DNA from: Streptomyces sp. WZ.A104
Lineage (GTDB): Bacteria > Actinomycetota > Actinomycetes > Streptomycetales > Streptomycetaceae
Assembly: GCF_002382885.1 (NCBI RefSeq)
Contig: NZ_NWVL01000015.1
Coordinates: forward strand, 1-64,000
DNA length: 64,000 bases
Reading direction: 5' to 3'
The notes beneath the pieces were generated by a model that saw nothing but the letters and a program-made list of their open reading frames with translations, was not told the origin of the DNA and ran no database searches. Of the stretch, positions 41,484 through 50,933 are shown piece by piece. The first letter of the stretch is position 1. Each line of letters begins with the position of its first letter. The position numbers and the translations under genes were made by a program.

Positions 41484-42155
41484 TCATTCCTCGTGCGGAG
41501 CCTCCAACTCGTGCAGCCTTTCGCCAATGTCGTCGGCCCAGATCTGCGCCCACTGCCTCAGCTCGACGATCTCCCGGTCGTCGAGTCCGTAGGCGGCGAA
41601 TTCCGTGTCGTCGATCCAGTCGGCTCCGACCAGTCGAGCTTGAAGCTCGGTGAGATCGAAGGAATCGCGGGCATGGCGGCGACCGAGTTCTTCGAGTTCC
41701 ACGGGGCTCCAGCGGTCGGTGCCGGCCCGCACATCGATCAGATCCCTGGCGAGCCCGCGATCGGCCAAGGCCCGGACCTTGGTCCCGACGACATCTTCGA
41801 GGGACAGCACCAAGCCGTGCTCAGTCTGTACGGGCGGCCGCCAGAGTGCTTCCTTGAGGATGTCGACCTCGCACTCTTCACGGCTGGCGGGGTCGGTAAC
41901 CATCAGACGTGCGGACAGCGGGTCCGTCTCCAGGGCTTCGACGCACCATCCGCGCTGCTCCAGTCCGGTGCGCACGACAGCCGCGATGTCCTCCATACGA
42001 TCCGGGTTCTCGGTCGCGACATCCAGGTCCTGGCTGAGCCGGTCGACCAAGCCGTGCGCCTGAACCGCGTAGCCGCCGGTGAGCGCAAGAGGGTAGACGC
42101 CACCCACGTCGAGCACGTCCGCGAGCAAACGGCGGTGCAGCTCCGTGAGGTTCAC
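41484..42155 (-). CDS. AbiEii/AbiGii-like nucleotidyltransferase
   Basis: 223 aa. Nucleotidyltransferase core with LTGGYAVQAHG and the metal-binding pair SQDLDVAT (D-x-D), plus a third acidic site near ECEVDILKE. This is the AbiEii-type fold known as the toxin of type IV-like toxin-antitoxin and abortive infection systems. GTG start overlapping the stop of the upstream 115-aa gene by 4 nt, so the two form a coupled pair. Confidence 0.82.
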   Translation of the reverse strand: MNLTELHRRLLADVLDVGGVYPLALTGGYAVQAHGLVDRLSQDLDVATENPDRMEDIAAVVRTGLEQRGWCVEALETDPLSARLMVTDPASREECEVDILKEALWRPPVQTEHGLVLSLEDVVGTKVRALADRGLARDLIDVRAGTDRWSPVELEELGRRHARDSFDLTELQARLVGADWIDDTEFAAYGLDDREIVELRQWAQIWADDIGERLHELEAPHEE

Positions 42156-42499
42156 GCAGCGGCCCGGACGCTGTCGGCCAGTTCGGCGAAAGCGCCCTCC
42201 CAGGCCTCGCGAACATCACGACCGATCAGGGTGCGCAGCACGGGCCAAAGACCGACGAGGAGATCCCTGTCGAGGTACTGGACCAGGTCGTCGTGCTGCC
42301 CCTCGGCCAGGACGATCCGGTAGTAGCTCATCCGCAGCCGCGGCCGGTCGAGATCGAACGTGGTCAGCCCCGACCACGCAAGGTGCAGGGGCAAGGACAC
42401 CGGGCCGTGCTGGGGACCGGCAAGCTCGGAGAGCGCTGCGGGCAGTCGCCGGGCGAACTTGGCACGACGAAGGTCGGAAAGGCCGGGCTGAGATGCCAT
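42152..42499 (-). CDS. Unknown protein paired with the AbiEii-like nucleotidyltransferase
   Basis: 115 aa from the ATG at 42499. No clear HTH or known AbiEi antitoxin fold; the sequence is mixed alpha/beta with conserved-looking SYYRIVLAEGQHDDLVQYLD. Its stop overlaps the nucleotidyltransferase start (4 nt), the usual layout for antitoxin-toxin pairs, so it may be the antitoxin. The role is inferred from arrangement only. Confidence 0.65.
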   Translation of the reverse strand: MASQPGLSDLRRAKFARRLPAALSELAGPQHGPVSLPLHLAWSGLTTFDLDRPRLRMSYYRIVLAEGQHDDLVQYLDRDLLVGLWPVLRTLIGRDVREAWEGAFAELADSVRAAA

Positions 42500-42682
42500 A
42501 CAGGGATTATCCAGGAAGGTCAGGCGGTGGGCTGCTCGGTCCGCAGGTAACACTCCTGCGGGCAGGAGACTGAGTCCCGAGGATCCGCGCCCCATCAGGG
42601 TAGCTCCATCGAGGGCACCGAGTTCGGAGTCGAGGAAGCCCGCAGTATCGCGTGAGGGCGGCCTGCCCTCATCCGACGGCCG

Positions 42683-43432
42683 TCAGCACCCGCCCCGCTC
42701 CCGCCCCACCGAGTAGAGGTGGCTGTCCCGGAACTGGTCCGACCCCAGCGTCCGCCCCACCATGATGACCGCCGTCCTGATCACGCCCGCAGCCTTCACC
42801 TGCTCGGCGATCGAGTCCAGGGGGCCCCGCAGGATGATCTCGTCCGGGCGGGACGCCATCGCCACCACCGCCGCCGGGCAGTCCGCGCCGTAGTGCGGGA
42901 GCAGTTCGGCCACCACGCGGTCCACGTAGCGCGCCGCCAGGTGGAGGACGATCAGTGCGCCGCTGCGGCCCAGGGTCTCCAGGTCCTCGCCCTCCGGCAT
43001 CGCCGTGGCTCGCTGCGCGATGCGGGTCAGGATGACCGTCTGGCCGACCGTGGGGACCGTCAGCTCACGCTTCAGAGAGGCGGCGGCCGCGGCGAAGGCG
43101 GGGACGCCGGGGACGATCTCGTACGGGACGTTCGCCTCGTCCAGGCGCTTCATCTGTTCGTTGACCGCGCTGAACACCGACGGGTCGCCCGAGTGCAGGC
43201 GTGCCACGTCGTGGCCGTCCATGTGGGCCTGGACGAGTTCGGCGGTGATCTGGTCGATGTCCAGGTTCGCCGTGTCGATCACGCGGGCGTCCTGCGGGCA
43301 CTCGGCCAGCAGTTCCACCGGGACCAGGCTGCCCGCGTACAGGCAGACCGGTGCGGCGGCCAGGATGCGGGCGCCTCGCACCGTGATCAGGTCGGCCGCT
43401 CCCGGGCCCGCGCCGATGAAGTACACGGTCAT
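42683..43432 (-). CDS. cobM: Precorrin-4 C11-methyltransferase CobM
   Basis: 249 aa SAM-dependent tetrapyrrole methylase. Signature motifs: YFIGAGPGAADLITVRG (SAM-binding), HSGDPSVFSAVNEQM and EIVPGVPAFAAAAA. Adds the C-11 methyl group in aerobic cobalamin ring synthesis. ATG overlaps the cobL stop (ATGA). Confidence 0.95.
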   Translation of the reverse strand: MTVYFIGAGPGAADLITVRGARILAAAPVCLYAGSLVPVELLAECPQDARVIDTANLDIDQITAELVQAHMDGHDVARLHSGDPSVFSAVNEQMKRLDEANVPYEIVPGVPAFAAAAASLKRELTVPTVGQTVILTRIAQRATAMPEGEDLETLGRSGALIVLHLAARYVDRVVAELLPHYGADCPAAVVAMASRPDEIILRGPLDSIAEQVKAAGVIRTAVIMVGRTLGSDQFRDSHLYSVGRERGGC

Positions 43433-44700
43433 GGTCTGTCTCCAATGTGCGAACTTGCCTCTGCCCCGAAGGGTTTACGTACCGACCACTGCGTCACCGG
43501 CATCGCCTGACGCCAGCCCGTGAAACCGCCCACCGGCACCGCGTGCGCCACCGCCAGGCGCACCAGCTCGCCCCCGTACGCCCGGTGCCGCTCCCCCAGC
43601 AGCGCCTCCGACTCCAGCGTCACCGTGTTCGCGACCAGCCGGCCCCCGGGGCGCAGCGCCTCCCAGCACGCGTCCAGCAGGCCCGGTGCCGTCAGGCCCC
43701 CGCCGATGAACACCGCGTCCGGCGGAACCAGACAGGAGAGGGAAGCAGGGGCCGCGCCGGTGACGACCTCCAGCCCGGGCACCCCCAGCCGTTCCGCGTT
43801 CCGCGCGATCCTGGCCGCCCTCGCCGGGTCCCGTTCCACGCTCACCGCCCGGCACGACGGGTGCGCCCGCATCCACTCGATCGCGATCGAGCCCGAACCG
43901 CCGCCCACGTCCCAGAGCAGTTCCCCGGGCGCGGGAGCCAAGGCCGCGAGCGTGGCCGCCCGGATGTGGCGCTTGGTGAGCTGGCCGTCGTGTTCGTACG
44001 CCTCGTCCGGGAGGCCGGGCAGCAAGCCCAGGCGCAGGGCGTCCGCCCTCGCCCTGCACTCCACCGCGATCACGTTCAGGCGGTCCCCCGGCCGGTGCTC
44101 CCACGTCTCCGCTGTGCCCTCGACGTACGTCTCCGCCTCGCCGCCCAGCTGTTCCAGGACGCGCAGGCGGCTCGGGCCGAAGCCATGGGCGGTGAGGAGG
44201 GCGGCGACCTCGGCGGGCGTGTTCGCGTCCGCGCTCAGGACCAGAAGCCTGCGGTCCTCGTGCAGCGCGGCGACCAGGCGGGACGGCGGGCGGCCCACCA
44301 GCGTCACCACCTCCGTGGTCTCCAGCGGCCAGCCCAGCCTCGCGCAGGCGTACGAGAGGGAGGACGGGTGCGGCAACACGTGCAGCCCCTCCGGCCCCAG
44401 CTCCTGTGCCAGTGCCCGGCCGATCCCGTAGAACATCGGGTCCCCGCTCGCCAGCACCGCGGTCCGGCGCTCCCGGTGCTCGGCCAGGAGACGGGGCACG
44501 GCGGGGCGCAGGGGTGTGGGCCAGGCCGTCCGTACGCCCGCGCACTCCGGCGGGAGCAGGTCCAGCTGGCGCGGCCCGCCGATCAGCACCTCCGCCTCGC
44601 GGAGCGCCGCCCTCGCCGGGTCCGACAGGCCGGGCCAGCCGTCCGCGCCGATCCCCACCACGGCGACGGGGTACCTGGGTGTGGGCGGCTTGGCAGGCAC
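43429..44700 (-). CDS. cobL: Precorrin-6Y C5,15-methyltransferase (decarboxylating) CobL
   Basis: 423 aa. The N-terminal CbiE methylase half (VVGIGADGWPGLSDPAR, VLASGDPMFYGIG) is fused to a C-terminal CbiT half (LLWDVGGGSGSIAIEW, SAM site). It methylates C5 and C15 and decarboxylates the C12 acetate in cobalamin synthesis. GTG start; no good ribosome site was seen. I saw no cobalamin riboswitch in the 207 nt upstream. Confidence 0.94.
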   Translation of the reverse strand: MPAKPPTPRYPVAVVGIGADGWPGLSDPARAALREAEVLIGGPRQLDLLPPECAGVRTAWPTPLRPAVPRLLAEHRERRTAVLASGDPMFYGIGRALAQELGPEGLHVLPHPSSLSYACARLGWPLETTEVVTLVGRPPSRLVAALHEDRRLLVLSADANTPAEVAALLTAHGFGPSRLRVLEQLGGEAETYVEGTAETWEHRPGDRLNVIAVECRARADALRLGLLPGLPDEAYEHDGQLTKRHIRAATLAALAPAPGELLWDVGGGSGSIAIEWMRAHPSCRAVSVERDPARAARIARNAERLGVPGLEVVTGAAPASLSCLVPPDAVFIGGGLTAPGLLDACWEALRPGGRLVANTVTLESEALLGERHRAYGGELVRLAVAHAVPVGGFTGWRQAMPVTQWSVRKPFGAEASSHIGDRP

Positions 44701-44907
44701 GGAGGGACCTCATGGTTCATCGTTCAGGGCCGGGGGAAGTCGTTCGGCACTTTACTGAACCGCCCGCTCCAGGCCCTCCGGCGGGTGAATCCCCGGGTGA
44801 ATCCGGAGAAGAACCGCGCGTGGTGTCGAGAACCCCTCCCCGGCTCCGACGTCCCCTGTGCAAGCGGAAAGAAGAACGGACGAAGAACCGGCACGGAGGT
44901 TACGGTC

Positions 44908-45300
44908 ATGAAGTATCTGGTGATGGTCCAGGCCAGCCAGGCGGACTACGAGGCGATGGCCAAGGCCTGGGACGAGAAGGCGATGCAGGAGATGTTCGCC
45001 TACATGGGCAAGATCAACGACGATCTCGCCGAGTCGGGTGAGCTGGTCACCGGCTACGGGCTGGTCGAGCCCGCGCAGACCCGGTTCGTCAGCCTCGACG
45101 CCGAGGGCCGCCCGGTGGTCTCGGACGGGCCGTACAGCGAGACGAAGGAGCTCCTCGCCGGGTTCTGGGTGCTCGACTGCGAGACCCTGGACAGGGTGAC
45201 CGAGATCGCCGCCCGCGTGGCGCGCTGTCCGCAGCCGCCCGACGCCCCGGAATACCCGGTGGTCATCCGGCCCCTGGACGGCGGCGGTCTCAACGAATAG
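44908..45300 (+). CDS. YCII/DGPF domain protein
   Basis: 130 aa, YCII fold with the SDGPYSETKELLAGFWVLDC segment that names the DGPF family. GGAGG precedes the ATG. It lies 42 nt upstream of an ECF sigma factor gene; ECF42 sigmas are known for their link to DGPF proteins, which probably act as a partner or target. Confidence 0.9.
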   Translation: MKYLVMVQASQADYEAMAKAWDEKAMQEMFAYMGKINDDLAESGELVTGYGLVEPAQTRFVSLDAEGRPVVSDGPYSETKELLAGFWVLDCETLDRVTEIAARVARCPQPPDAPEYPVVIRPLDGGGLNE

Positions 45301-45342
45301 CCGGAGGGACCGCCCGGACCGGCCGGGCATGGAGGTGCCCGG

Positions 45343-46590
45343 GTGGGCCCTGTGAGGGACGACATCGAGGACCTGCTGCGCCTGCACGCGCCGCAGGTCC
45401 TCGGCGCGCTCGTCCGCCGTTACGGGCACTTCGACCCGGCCGAGGACTCCGTCCAGGAAGCCCTGATCGCGGCCGCCGCGCAGTGGCCCGAGGACGGGGT
45501 ACCGGACAACCCGCGCGGATGGTTGATCCGGGTCGCCTCCCGACGCCTCACCGACCGGCTCCGCAGTGACGCCGCGCGCCGGAGGCGGGAGGAGACCGCG
45601 GCCGCCCTCACCCCGGCCGACGCGTTCGTCGCCCCGCCGCCCGGGGAGAGCCGGGCCCCCTCCGAGGACGACACGCTCACCCTGCTCTTCCTCTGCTGCC
45701 ACCCCGCGCTCTCCCCCGCCGCCCAGCTGGCGCTGACCCTGCGCGCGGTCGGCGGCCTGACGACGGCGGAGGTCGCCCGCGCACTGCTGGTGCCGGAGGC
45801 GACGGTGGCGCAGCGCATCAGCCGGGCCAAGCGGGCGGTGCGCGGCGCGGGGTTCCGGGCGCCGGAGCCGGCGGACCGTGACCGGCGGCTCGCCGCCGTC
45901 CTCCAGGTTCTCTACCTGATCTTCAACGAGGGATACACCGCCACCTCCGGTCCCGACCTGCACCGCACCGATCTGGCCCGCGAGGCGATCCGGCTGACCC
46001 GCTCCGTGCGCCGGCTGCTGCCCCGCGAAGGGCGTGTGACCGGGCTGCTGGCGCTGATGGTCCTCACGGAGGCGCGCACTCCGGCGCGTACCGGGCCGGG
46101 CGGCGAGTTGATCCCGCTCGACGAACAGGACCGTGCCCTCTGGGACCGTACGGCCATCGCGGAAGGCACCGCCCTGGCGGAGGAGGCGCTCGCCCAGGGG
46201 CCCGCCGGGGACTACCAGCTCCAGGCCGCCATCGCCGCCCTGCACGACGAAGCCGCGCGCGCCGAGGACACCGACTGGCCGCAGATCCTCGCCCTGTACG
46301 ACCTCCTCGTCCGGCGCACCCCCGATCCCGCCGCCGCGCTGGGGCGGGCCGTCGCGGTGGCCATGGTCCACGGGCCGCGCGCCGGGCTTGCCGAGGTCGA
46401 CGTGCTGGCGGAGACCTCCTCGGGCACCGAGGCGGGAAGCTACCGCCTCGACGCCGTACGCGGCCATCTCCTGGAGCGCGCCGGGGAGCCGGACTCCGCC
46501 CGCGCCGCCTACCTCGCCGCCGCTGACGCCACCCTCAGCGAGCCTGAGGCCCGCTACCTGCGCGGGCGCGCGGACCGGATCGTTCCGTGA
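45343..46590 (+). CDS. ECF sigma factor, ECF42 type with C-terminal extension
   Basis: 415 aa, GTG start. Sigma region 2 (about residues 20-75; DPAEDSVQEALIAAAAQWP) and region 4 (about 125-180; GGLTTAEVARALLVPEATVA) are followed by an extension of about 230 residues with helical, TPR-like repeats (YDLLVRRTPDPAAALGRAVA ...), characteristic of ECF42. No anti-sigma factor gene is adjacent; the extension likely takes that role. Confidence 0.92.
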   Translation: MGPVRDDIEDLLRLHAPQVLGALVRRYGHFDPAEDSVQEALIAAAAQWPEDGVPDNPRGWLIRVASRRLTDRLRSDAARRRREETAAALTPADAFVAPPPGESRAPSEDDTLTLLFLCCHPALSPAAQLALTLRAVGGLTTAEVARALLVPEATVAQRISRAKRAVRGAGFRAPEPADRDRRLAAVLQVLYLIFNEGYTATSGPDLHRTDLAREAIRLTRSVRRLLPREGRVTGLLALMVLTEARTPARTGPGGELIPLDEQDRALWDRTAIAEGTALAEEALAQGPAGDYQLQAAIAALHDEAARAEDTDWPQILALYDLLVRRTPDPAAALGRAVAVAMVHGPRAGLAEVDVLAETSSGTEAGSYRLDAVRGHLLERAGEPDSARAAYLAAADATLSEPEARYLRGRADRIVP

Positions 46591-46686
46591 GCCGGTGACG
46601 GCCGGGTTCCACGCCGTACTCCCTTTGGCCGACCGGAACCGCGACCCCGCTCGCCGTCTCCCGCACCGCTCGGGATGATCAGCCCC

Positions 46687-47415
46687 ATGACCACCAGCGA
46701 CAGCGGCAAAGACCTCGGGCAGGGCTTCGGCGAGGACGTCGCCCTGCGGATCGCCCAGCAGCCGGAGGCCGACGAGCTGCTCGGCCGCAGCCCGCTGGCT
46801 GCCCTGGTCGGCATGCTGCTCGACCAGCAGGTGCCGATGGAGTGGGCGTTCACGGGGCCGTACACGCTCGCCGGGCGGATGGGCTCGGACGACCTGGACG
46901 CGGGGCTGATCGCCGCCCAGGACCCGGAAGCGTTCACCGCGCTGTTCACCGCCAAGCCCGCCCTGCACCGCTACCCGGGCTCCATGGCCCAGCGCGTGCA
47001 GCAGCTGTGCCAGTACCTGGTGGCGGAGTACGGCGGTGACGCGAGTGCGGTGTGGCGGGACGTTTCCTCCGGCTCGGAGCTGCTCGAACGCCTGAAGGCG
47101 CTGCCGGGGTTCGGCGAGCAGAAGGCACGGATCTTCCTGGCGTTGCTCGGCAAGCAGTTCGGCGTACGGCCCCCGGGATGGCGGGAGGCGGCGGGCCCGT
47201 ACGGAGAGGCCGGATCGCGCCGCTCCGTCGCCGACATCACCGGGCCGGAGTCGCTCGCCGAGGTACGCGCGTACAAGCAGGAGGCCAAGGCGGCAGCCAA
47301 GGCCGCGAAGACGGCGAAAGCGACGAAAGCAGCAAAGAAGGCCCCTGCGGCGCCGGCAAAGGCCGCGAAAAGGGCCTCCGCCACGAAGTCCGCGAAGAAG
47401 CCGCCCATGCCCTGA
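46687..47415 (+). CDS. HhH-GPD DNA glycosylase-family protein with a Lys/Ala tail
   Basis: 242 aa from the ATG at 46687 (alternative start at 46675). HhH-GPD fold: LAALVGMLLDQQVPMEWAF, and the hairpin LKALPGFGEQKARIFLALLG. The final 55 residues are Lys/Ala repeats like a histone H1 tail, which would bind DNA nonspecifically. The catalytic Asp of classical glycosylases is not obvious, so enzymatic activity is uncertain. Confidence 0.8.
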   Translation: MTTSDSGKDLGQGFGEDVALRIAQQPEADELLGRSPLAALVGMLLDQQVPMEWAFTGPYTLAGRMGSDDLDAGLIAAQDPEAFTALFTAKPALHRYPGSMAQRVQQLCQYLVAEYGGDASAVWRDVSSGSELLERLKALPGFGEQKARIFLALLGKQFGVRPPGWREAAGPYGEAGSRRSVADITGPESLAEVRAYKQEAKAAAKAAKTAKATKAAKKAPAAPAKAAKRASATKSAKKPPMP

Positions 47416-47471
47416 CGCCCTCCCGAACCGGCCACCCGACCCGGCCCATCGGTCAGAACCAGCCACAACGG

Positions 47472-47500
47472 TTCACAGAAGTCACTCCGCTCGCTAGCTT
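47472..47500 (+). promoter_or_regulatory. Promoter of the aminopeptidase gene
   Basis: TTCACA (47472-47477), 17-nt spacer, TAGCTT (47495-47500), about 35 nt before the GTG start. Confidence 0.5.
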
Positions 47501-47534
47501 TCCCTGCACATTCGTTCAGACCGGAAGGACTCCT

Positions 47535-49085
47535 GTGCACGCAACACGTCGCAGAGCCATGGCTGTTGTGGCCGCCACCGCCCTGGCCACACCGCTTCTC
47601 CTGGCCGCGTCCCCGAACCACGGGCGCACCACGCCGCACGACCCCGCCAAGGAAGCCGCCAAGCTCTCAAGGAAGTTGGTGAAGAGCGCGTCCGCCCGCG
47701 ACGCCTACCGCCACCTCCAGCAGTTCCAGGCCATAGCCGACTCGACCGGGGGCCACCGCGCCGCGGGGTCGCTCGGTCACGACGCCTCGGCGGCGTACGT
47801 CTACCGCCAGCTCCAGCGGGCCGGGTACCAGGTCTCGTACGAGAGCTTCCGCTTCACCTACACCCAGACGCTGGCCGAAAAGCTCTCCGTGACCGCCCCG
47901 ACGCCCCGCGACGTGACGATCAAGGCGATGACGTACACCCCCTCGACCGAGGTGGGCGGGGTGACGGCGGCGCTCGTCGCGGTGCCCCTCGACGAGACCA
48001 CCGGCTGCGAGGCGTCCGACTACGCCGCCGCGGACTTCACCGGCGCGATCGCGCTGATCCGGCGCGGCGGCTGCACCTTCGCCGACAAGCAGGCGGCCGC
48101 CGCGGACGCCGGTGCGGTCGGAGCGGTCATCTACAACAACACCGAGGGCGTGCTCTCCGGCACGCTCGGCGAGGCCGCCGCGGGCCGTATCCCGACCGGT
48201 GGGCTCACCCAGGAGGAGGGCGAGAAGCTCGCCGCCGACCTCGCGGGCGGCGAGGTCACGGTCTCCTTCGAGATCCGCGAGCTCCAGGAGGAGCGGGGCA
48301 CCCGCAACGTCATCGCCGAGACGCGCGGCGGCAGCGCGGACCGCACCGTGATGCTCGGTGCCCACCTCGACTCGGTGACCGAGGGCCCCGGCATCAACGA
48401 CAACGGGTCCGGTTCCGCCGGGCTGCTCGACGTCGCCCTGAAGCTGGCGAAGTCGAAGAGCAAGCCCGCCAACAAGGTCCGGTTCGCCTGGTGGTCGGCC
48501 GAGGAGAACGGTCTGATCGGCTCGGAGAAGTACGTCGAGGCGCTGAGCGAGAAGCAGCGCGAGCAGATCAAGCTCTACCTGAACTTCGACATGATCGCCT
48601 CGCCCAACGGCGCCCAGTTCGTCTTCGACGGCGACGACTCCGACGGGGTCGGCGCGGGCCCGGGCCCGGAGGGATCGGCCCAACTCGAACGTGACATCAA
48701 CGAGTTCCTCGACGGCAAGGGCAAGCCGCACGAGGGCACGGACTTCACCGGCCGCTCGGACTACGGTCCGTTCATCGAGGTCGGCATCCCCTCCGGCGGT
48801 ACGGACACCGGGGCCGAGGGCATCAAGACGGCGGCCCAGGCCGAGGTGTTCGGCGGCGAGGCGGGGATCGCGTACGACCCCTGCTACCACGCGGCCTGCG
48901 ACGACCTGAGCAACATCGACATGGGCCACTTCGACACCAACATCGACGTGATCGCCAACGCCGTCGGGACGTACGCCCACGACCTGAGCTCCCTGACCCG
49001 CCCGGTCACCCCCGCCCCCAGCACCGGCACCCCGGGCAGCGGTGGCGGCCTCCGCGAGGGCCACGGCCACGAGGTCACCGAGTGA
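47535..49085 (+). CDS. Secreted M28 zinc aminopeptidase with PA domain
   Basis: 516 aa from the GTG at 47535 (GGAAGGA upstream). Signal peptide (MAVVAATALATPLLLAASP), PA insertion domain (about residues 150-230) and M28 catalytic domain. All metal ligands are visible: LGAHLDSV (His), NDNGSGSA (Asp), SAEENGLIGS (Glu-Glu), NFDMIAS (Asp) and CYHAACDD (His). Streptomyces aminopeptidase-like; removes N-terminal residues from extracellular peptides. Confidence 0.94.
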   Translation: MHATRRRAMAVVAATALATPLLLAASPNHGRTTPHDPAKEAAKLSRKLVKSASARDAYRHLQQFQAIADSTGGHRAAGSLGHDASAAYVYRQLQRAGYQVSYESFRFTYTQTLAEKLSVTAPTPRDVTIKAMTYTPSTEVGGVTAALVAVPLDETTGCEASDYAAADFTGAIALIRRGGCTFADKQAAAADAGAVGAVIYNNTEGVLSGTLGEAAAGRIPTGGLTQEEGEKLAADLAGGEVTVSFEIRELQEERGTRNVIAETRGGSADRTVMLGAHLDSVTEGPGINDNGSGSAGLLDVALKLAKSKSKPANKVRFAWWSAEENGLIGSEKYVEALSEKQREQIKLYLNFDMIASPNGAQFVFDGDDSDGVGAGPGPEGSAQLERDINEFLDGKGKPHEGTDFTGRSDYGPFIEVGIPSGGTDTGAEGIKTAAQAEVFGGEAGIAYDPCYHAACDDLSNIDMGHFDTNIDVIANAVGTYAHDLSSLTRPVTPAPSTGTPGSGGGLREGHGHEVTE

Positions 49086-49113
49086 CCGCCCCTTCCCGGA
49101 GCGAGTGAAGCCC

Positions 49114-49147
49114 GTGAGCCCGGTACGGAACCCCGTACCGGGCTCAC
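49114..49147. terminator. Bidirectional terminator between convergent genes
   Basis: 15-bp perfect stem (49114-49128 with 49133-49147) with 4-nt loop AACC; the right arm overlaps the stop codon of the minus-strand ATPase gene. Confidence 0.85.
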
Positions 49148-50817
49148 CGCCTCCGCCGGGCCGTGCCGAACAGCGAGCGCGAGATCTCCCGCCCCAGCTG
49201 GGTCCCCATCGAACGGGCCAGCGACCGGAACATCCCGCTGCCCACCACCTGCTCCACCAGCGAGGCGTCGCCCTCGCGCCCCTTCGCAGGACCTCCCCCG
49301 TCCCCCTCCGGCCCCTTCACCGCCGCGTCCACCGCATCCCGGTCCGCCGCATCCCGGACGCGCTGCTCGTCGTCCGCCGCGAGCTTCTCGTACGCCGACT
49401 CCCGGTCCACGGCCTCCGCATAGCGCCCGTACAGCACCGACCCCCGCACCGCCGCCTCCAGGACGTCCGGCGCCACCGGCCCCATCAGCGACTCCGGGGC
49501 CCGCAGCCGGGTCGCGGCCACCGGGGTCGGCGCGCCCCGCTCACTGAGCACGGTCACCACCGCCTCGCCCGTACCGAGCCCGGTCAGCACCTCCCCCAGG
49601 TCGTAGGGGGAGTCCGGGAAGGTCCTCACCGTCGCCCGCAGCGCCTTCTCATCGTCGGGCGTGAACGCGCGCAGCGCGTGCTGGACGCGGCTGCCGAGCT
49701 GGCCGAGCACAGCGGCGGGCACATCCGTGGGTGACTGGGTGACGAAGAAGATCCCGACCCCCTTCGAGCGGATCAGCCGCACGGTCCGGGTGATCGACTC
49801 CAGGAAGGCCTTCGAGGCGTCGCTGAACAGCAGGTGCGCCTCGTCGAAGAAGAAGACGAGCCGCGGCCGGTCCGCGTCCCCGACCTCGGGCAGATCGTGG
49901 AACAGGTCGGCCAGCAGCCACATCAGGAACGTCGAGAAGAGCTGTGGCCGGTCCTGTACGGCGGCCAGTTCCAGTACGGAGACCAGTCCGCGCCCGTCCG
50001 GGGCCTGCCGGAGCAGATCGGCCGTGTCGAACTCGGGCTCCCCGAAGAAGGGGCCCGCCCCCTGCTGCTCGAACGCGGTCACCGACCGCAGGATCACCCC
50101 GGCCGTCGCCGTCGACAGCCCGCCGATCTCCTTGAGCTCGGCCCGCCCGGTCTCCGATACGAGAAAGGCGACGACGGCCCGCAGATCCTTGAGGTCGACC
50201 AGCTCCAGGCCCTTGGCGTCCGCGTAGTGGAAGATCAGCCCGAGCGACTGCTCCTGGGTCTTGTTGAGGCCGAGCACCTTGGCCAGGAGGACCGGGCCGA
50301 AGCTGGTGACGGTCGCCCGCAGCGGGATGCCGGGGCCGATGCCGCCGAGCGCGTAGAACTCGCTCGGGAAACCCGTGGCGCGCCACTCCTGCCCCACCTG
50401 GGCTGCTCGCTCGTCCACCGCCGCCCCGCCCTCTCCCGGGGCCGATACGCCGGAGACGTCGCCCTTGATGTCGGCGAGGAAGACGGGCACCCCGTGCGCG
50501 GAGAGCTGTTCGGCGATCAGTTGGAGGGTCTTGGTCTTGCCGGTGCCGGTGGCGCCCGCGACCAGCCCGTGCCGGTTGAGCATGGCGAGCGGGATGCGGA
50601 CGGGGGCGGCGGACAGGCAGGCGCCGTCCCACAGCAGGGCGCCGAGGTCGAGGGCGTCGCCGGAGACGGCGTACCCGGCGGCGATCTCCCGCGCGGGGTC
50701 CGGCAAGGGGTCCGGGTCCAGGTCGGCGCCCGGGGCCGTAGCGGGGTCCGGGTCCCCGCCGGCGCCCGGGTCCGTGCCCCCGCCCGTACCCGTGTCCGTG
50801 TTCGCGCTCCCGCTCAT
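49144..50817 (-). CDS. HerA-like ATPase (DUF853)
   Basis: 557 aa. FtsK-HerA superfamily: Walker A GATGTGKTKT (about residue 90) and Walker B LVFFFDEAHLLF, with a conserved sensor region FFVTQSPTDVPAA. The N-terminal 45 residues are low-complexity Gly/Asp/Pro; the C-terminal 100 residues contain an Asp/Gly/Lys linker and a basic end. Belongs to the widespread DUF853 group of unknown cellular role. Confidence 0.9.
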   Translation of the reverse strand: MSGSANTDTGTGGGTDPGAGGDPDPATAPGADLDPDPLPDPAREIAAGYAVSGDALDLGALLWDGACLSAAPVRIPLAMLNRHGLVAGATGTGKTKTLQLIAEQLSAHGVPVFLADIKGDVSGVSAPGEGGAAVDERAAQVGQEWRATGFPSEFYALGGIGPGIPLRATVTSFGPVLLAKVLGLNKTQEQSLGLIFHYADAKGLELVDLKDLRAVVAFLVSETGRAELKEIGGLSTATAGVILRSVTAFEQQGAGPFFGEPEFDTADLLRQAPDGRGLVSVLELAAVQDRPQLFSTFLMWLLADLFHDLPEVGDADRPRLVFFFDEAHLLFSDASKAFLESITRTVRLIRSKGVGIFFVTQSPTDVPAAVLGQLGSRVQHALRAFTPDDEKALRATVRTFPDSPYDLGEVLTGLGTGEAVVTVLSERGAPTPVAATRLRAPESLMGPVAPDVLEAAVRGSVLYGRYAEAVDRESAYEKLAADDEQRVRDAADRDAVDAAVKGPEGDGGGPAKGREGDASLVEQVVGSGMFRSLARSMGTQLGREISRSLFGTARRRR

Positions 50818-50933
50818 CCTGGTGACCCCTGTCCCGGTATCTCACGCTATGCAGCCGTATACGACCCTTGCGCAAGCATCGCAGTGAGGTTCCCCGGCTG
50901 CGCCCGGAGCCCCTTGCCCGGTAGGCTTTCCGT

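Noticed and set aside
44701..44907. Cobalamin riboswitch upstream of cobL-cobM
   Set aside because: I found no B12-box or the expected long structured leader on the minus strand before 44700.
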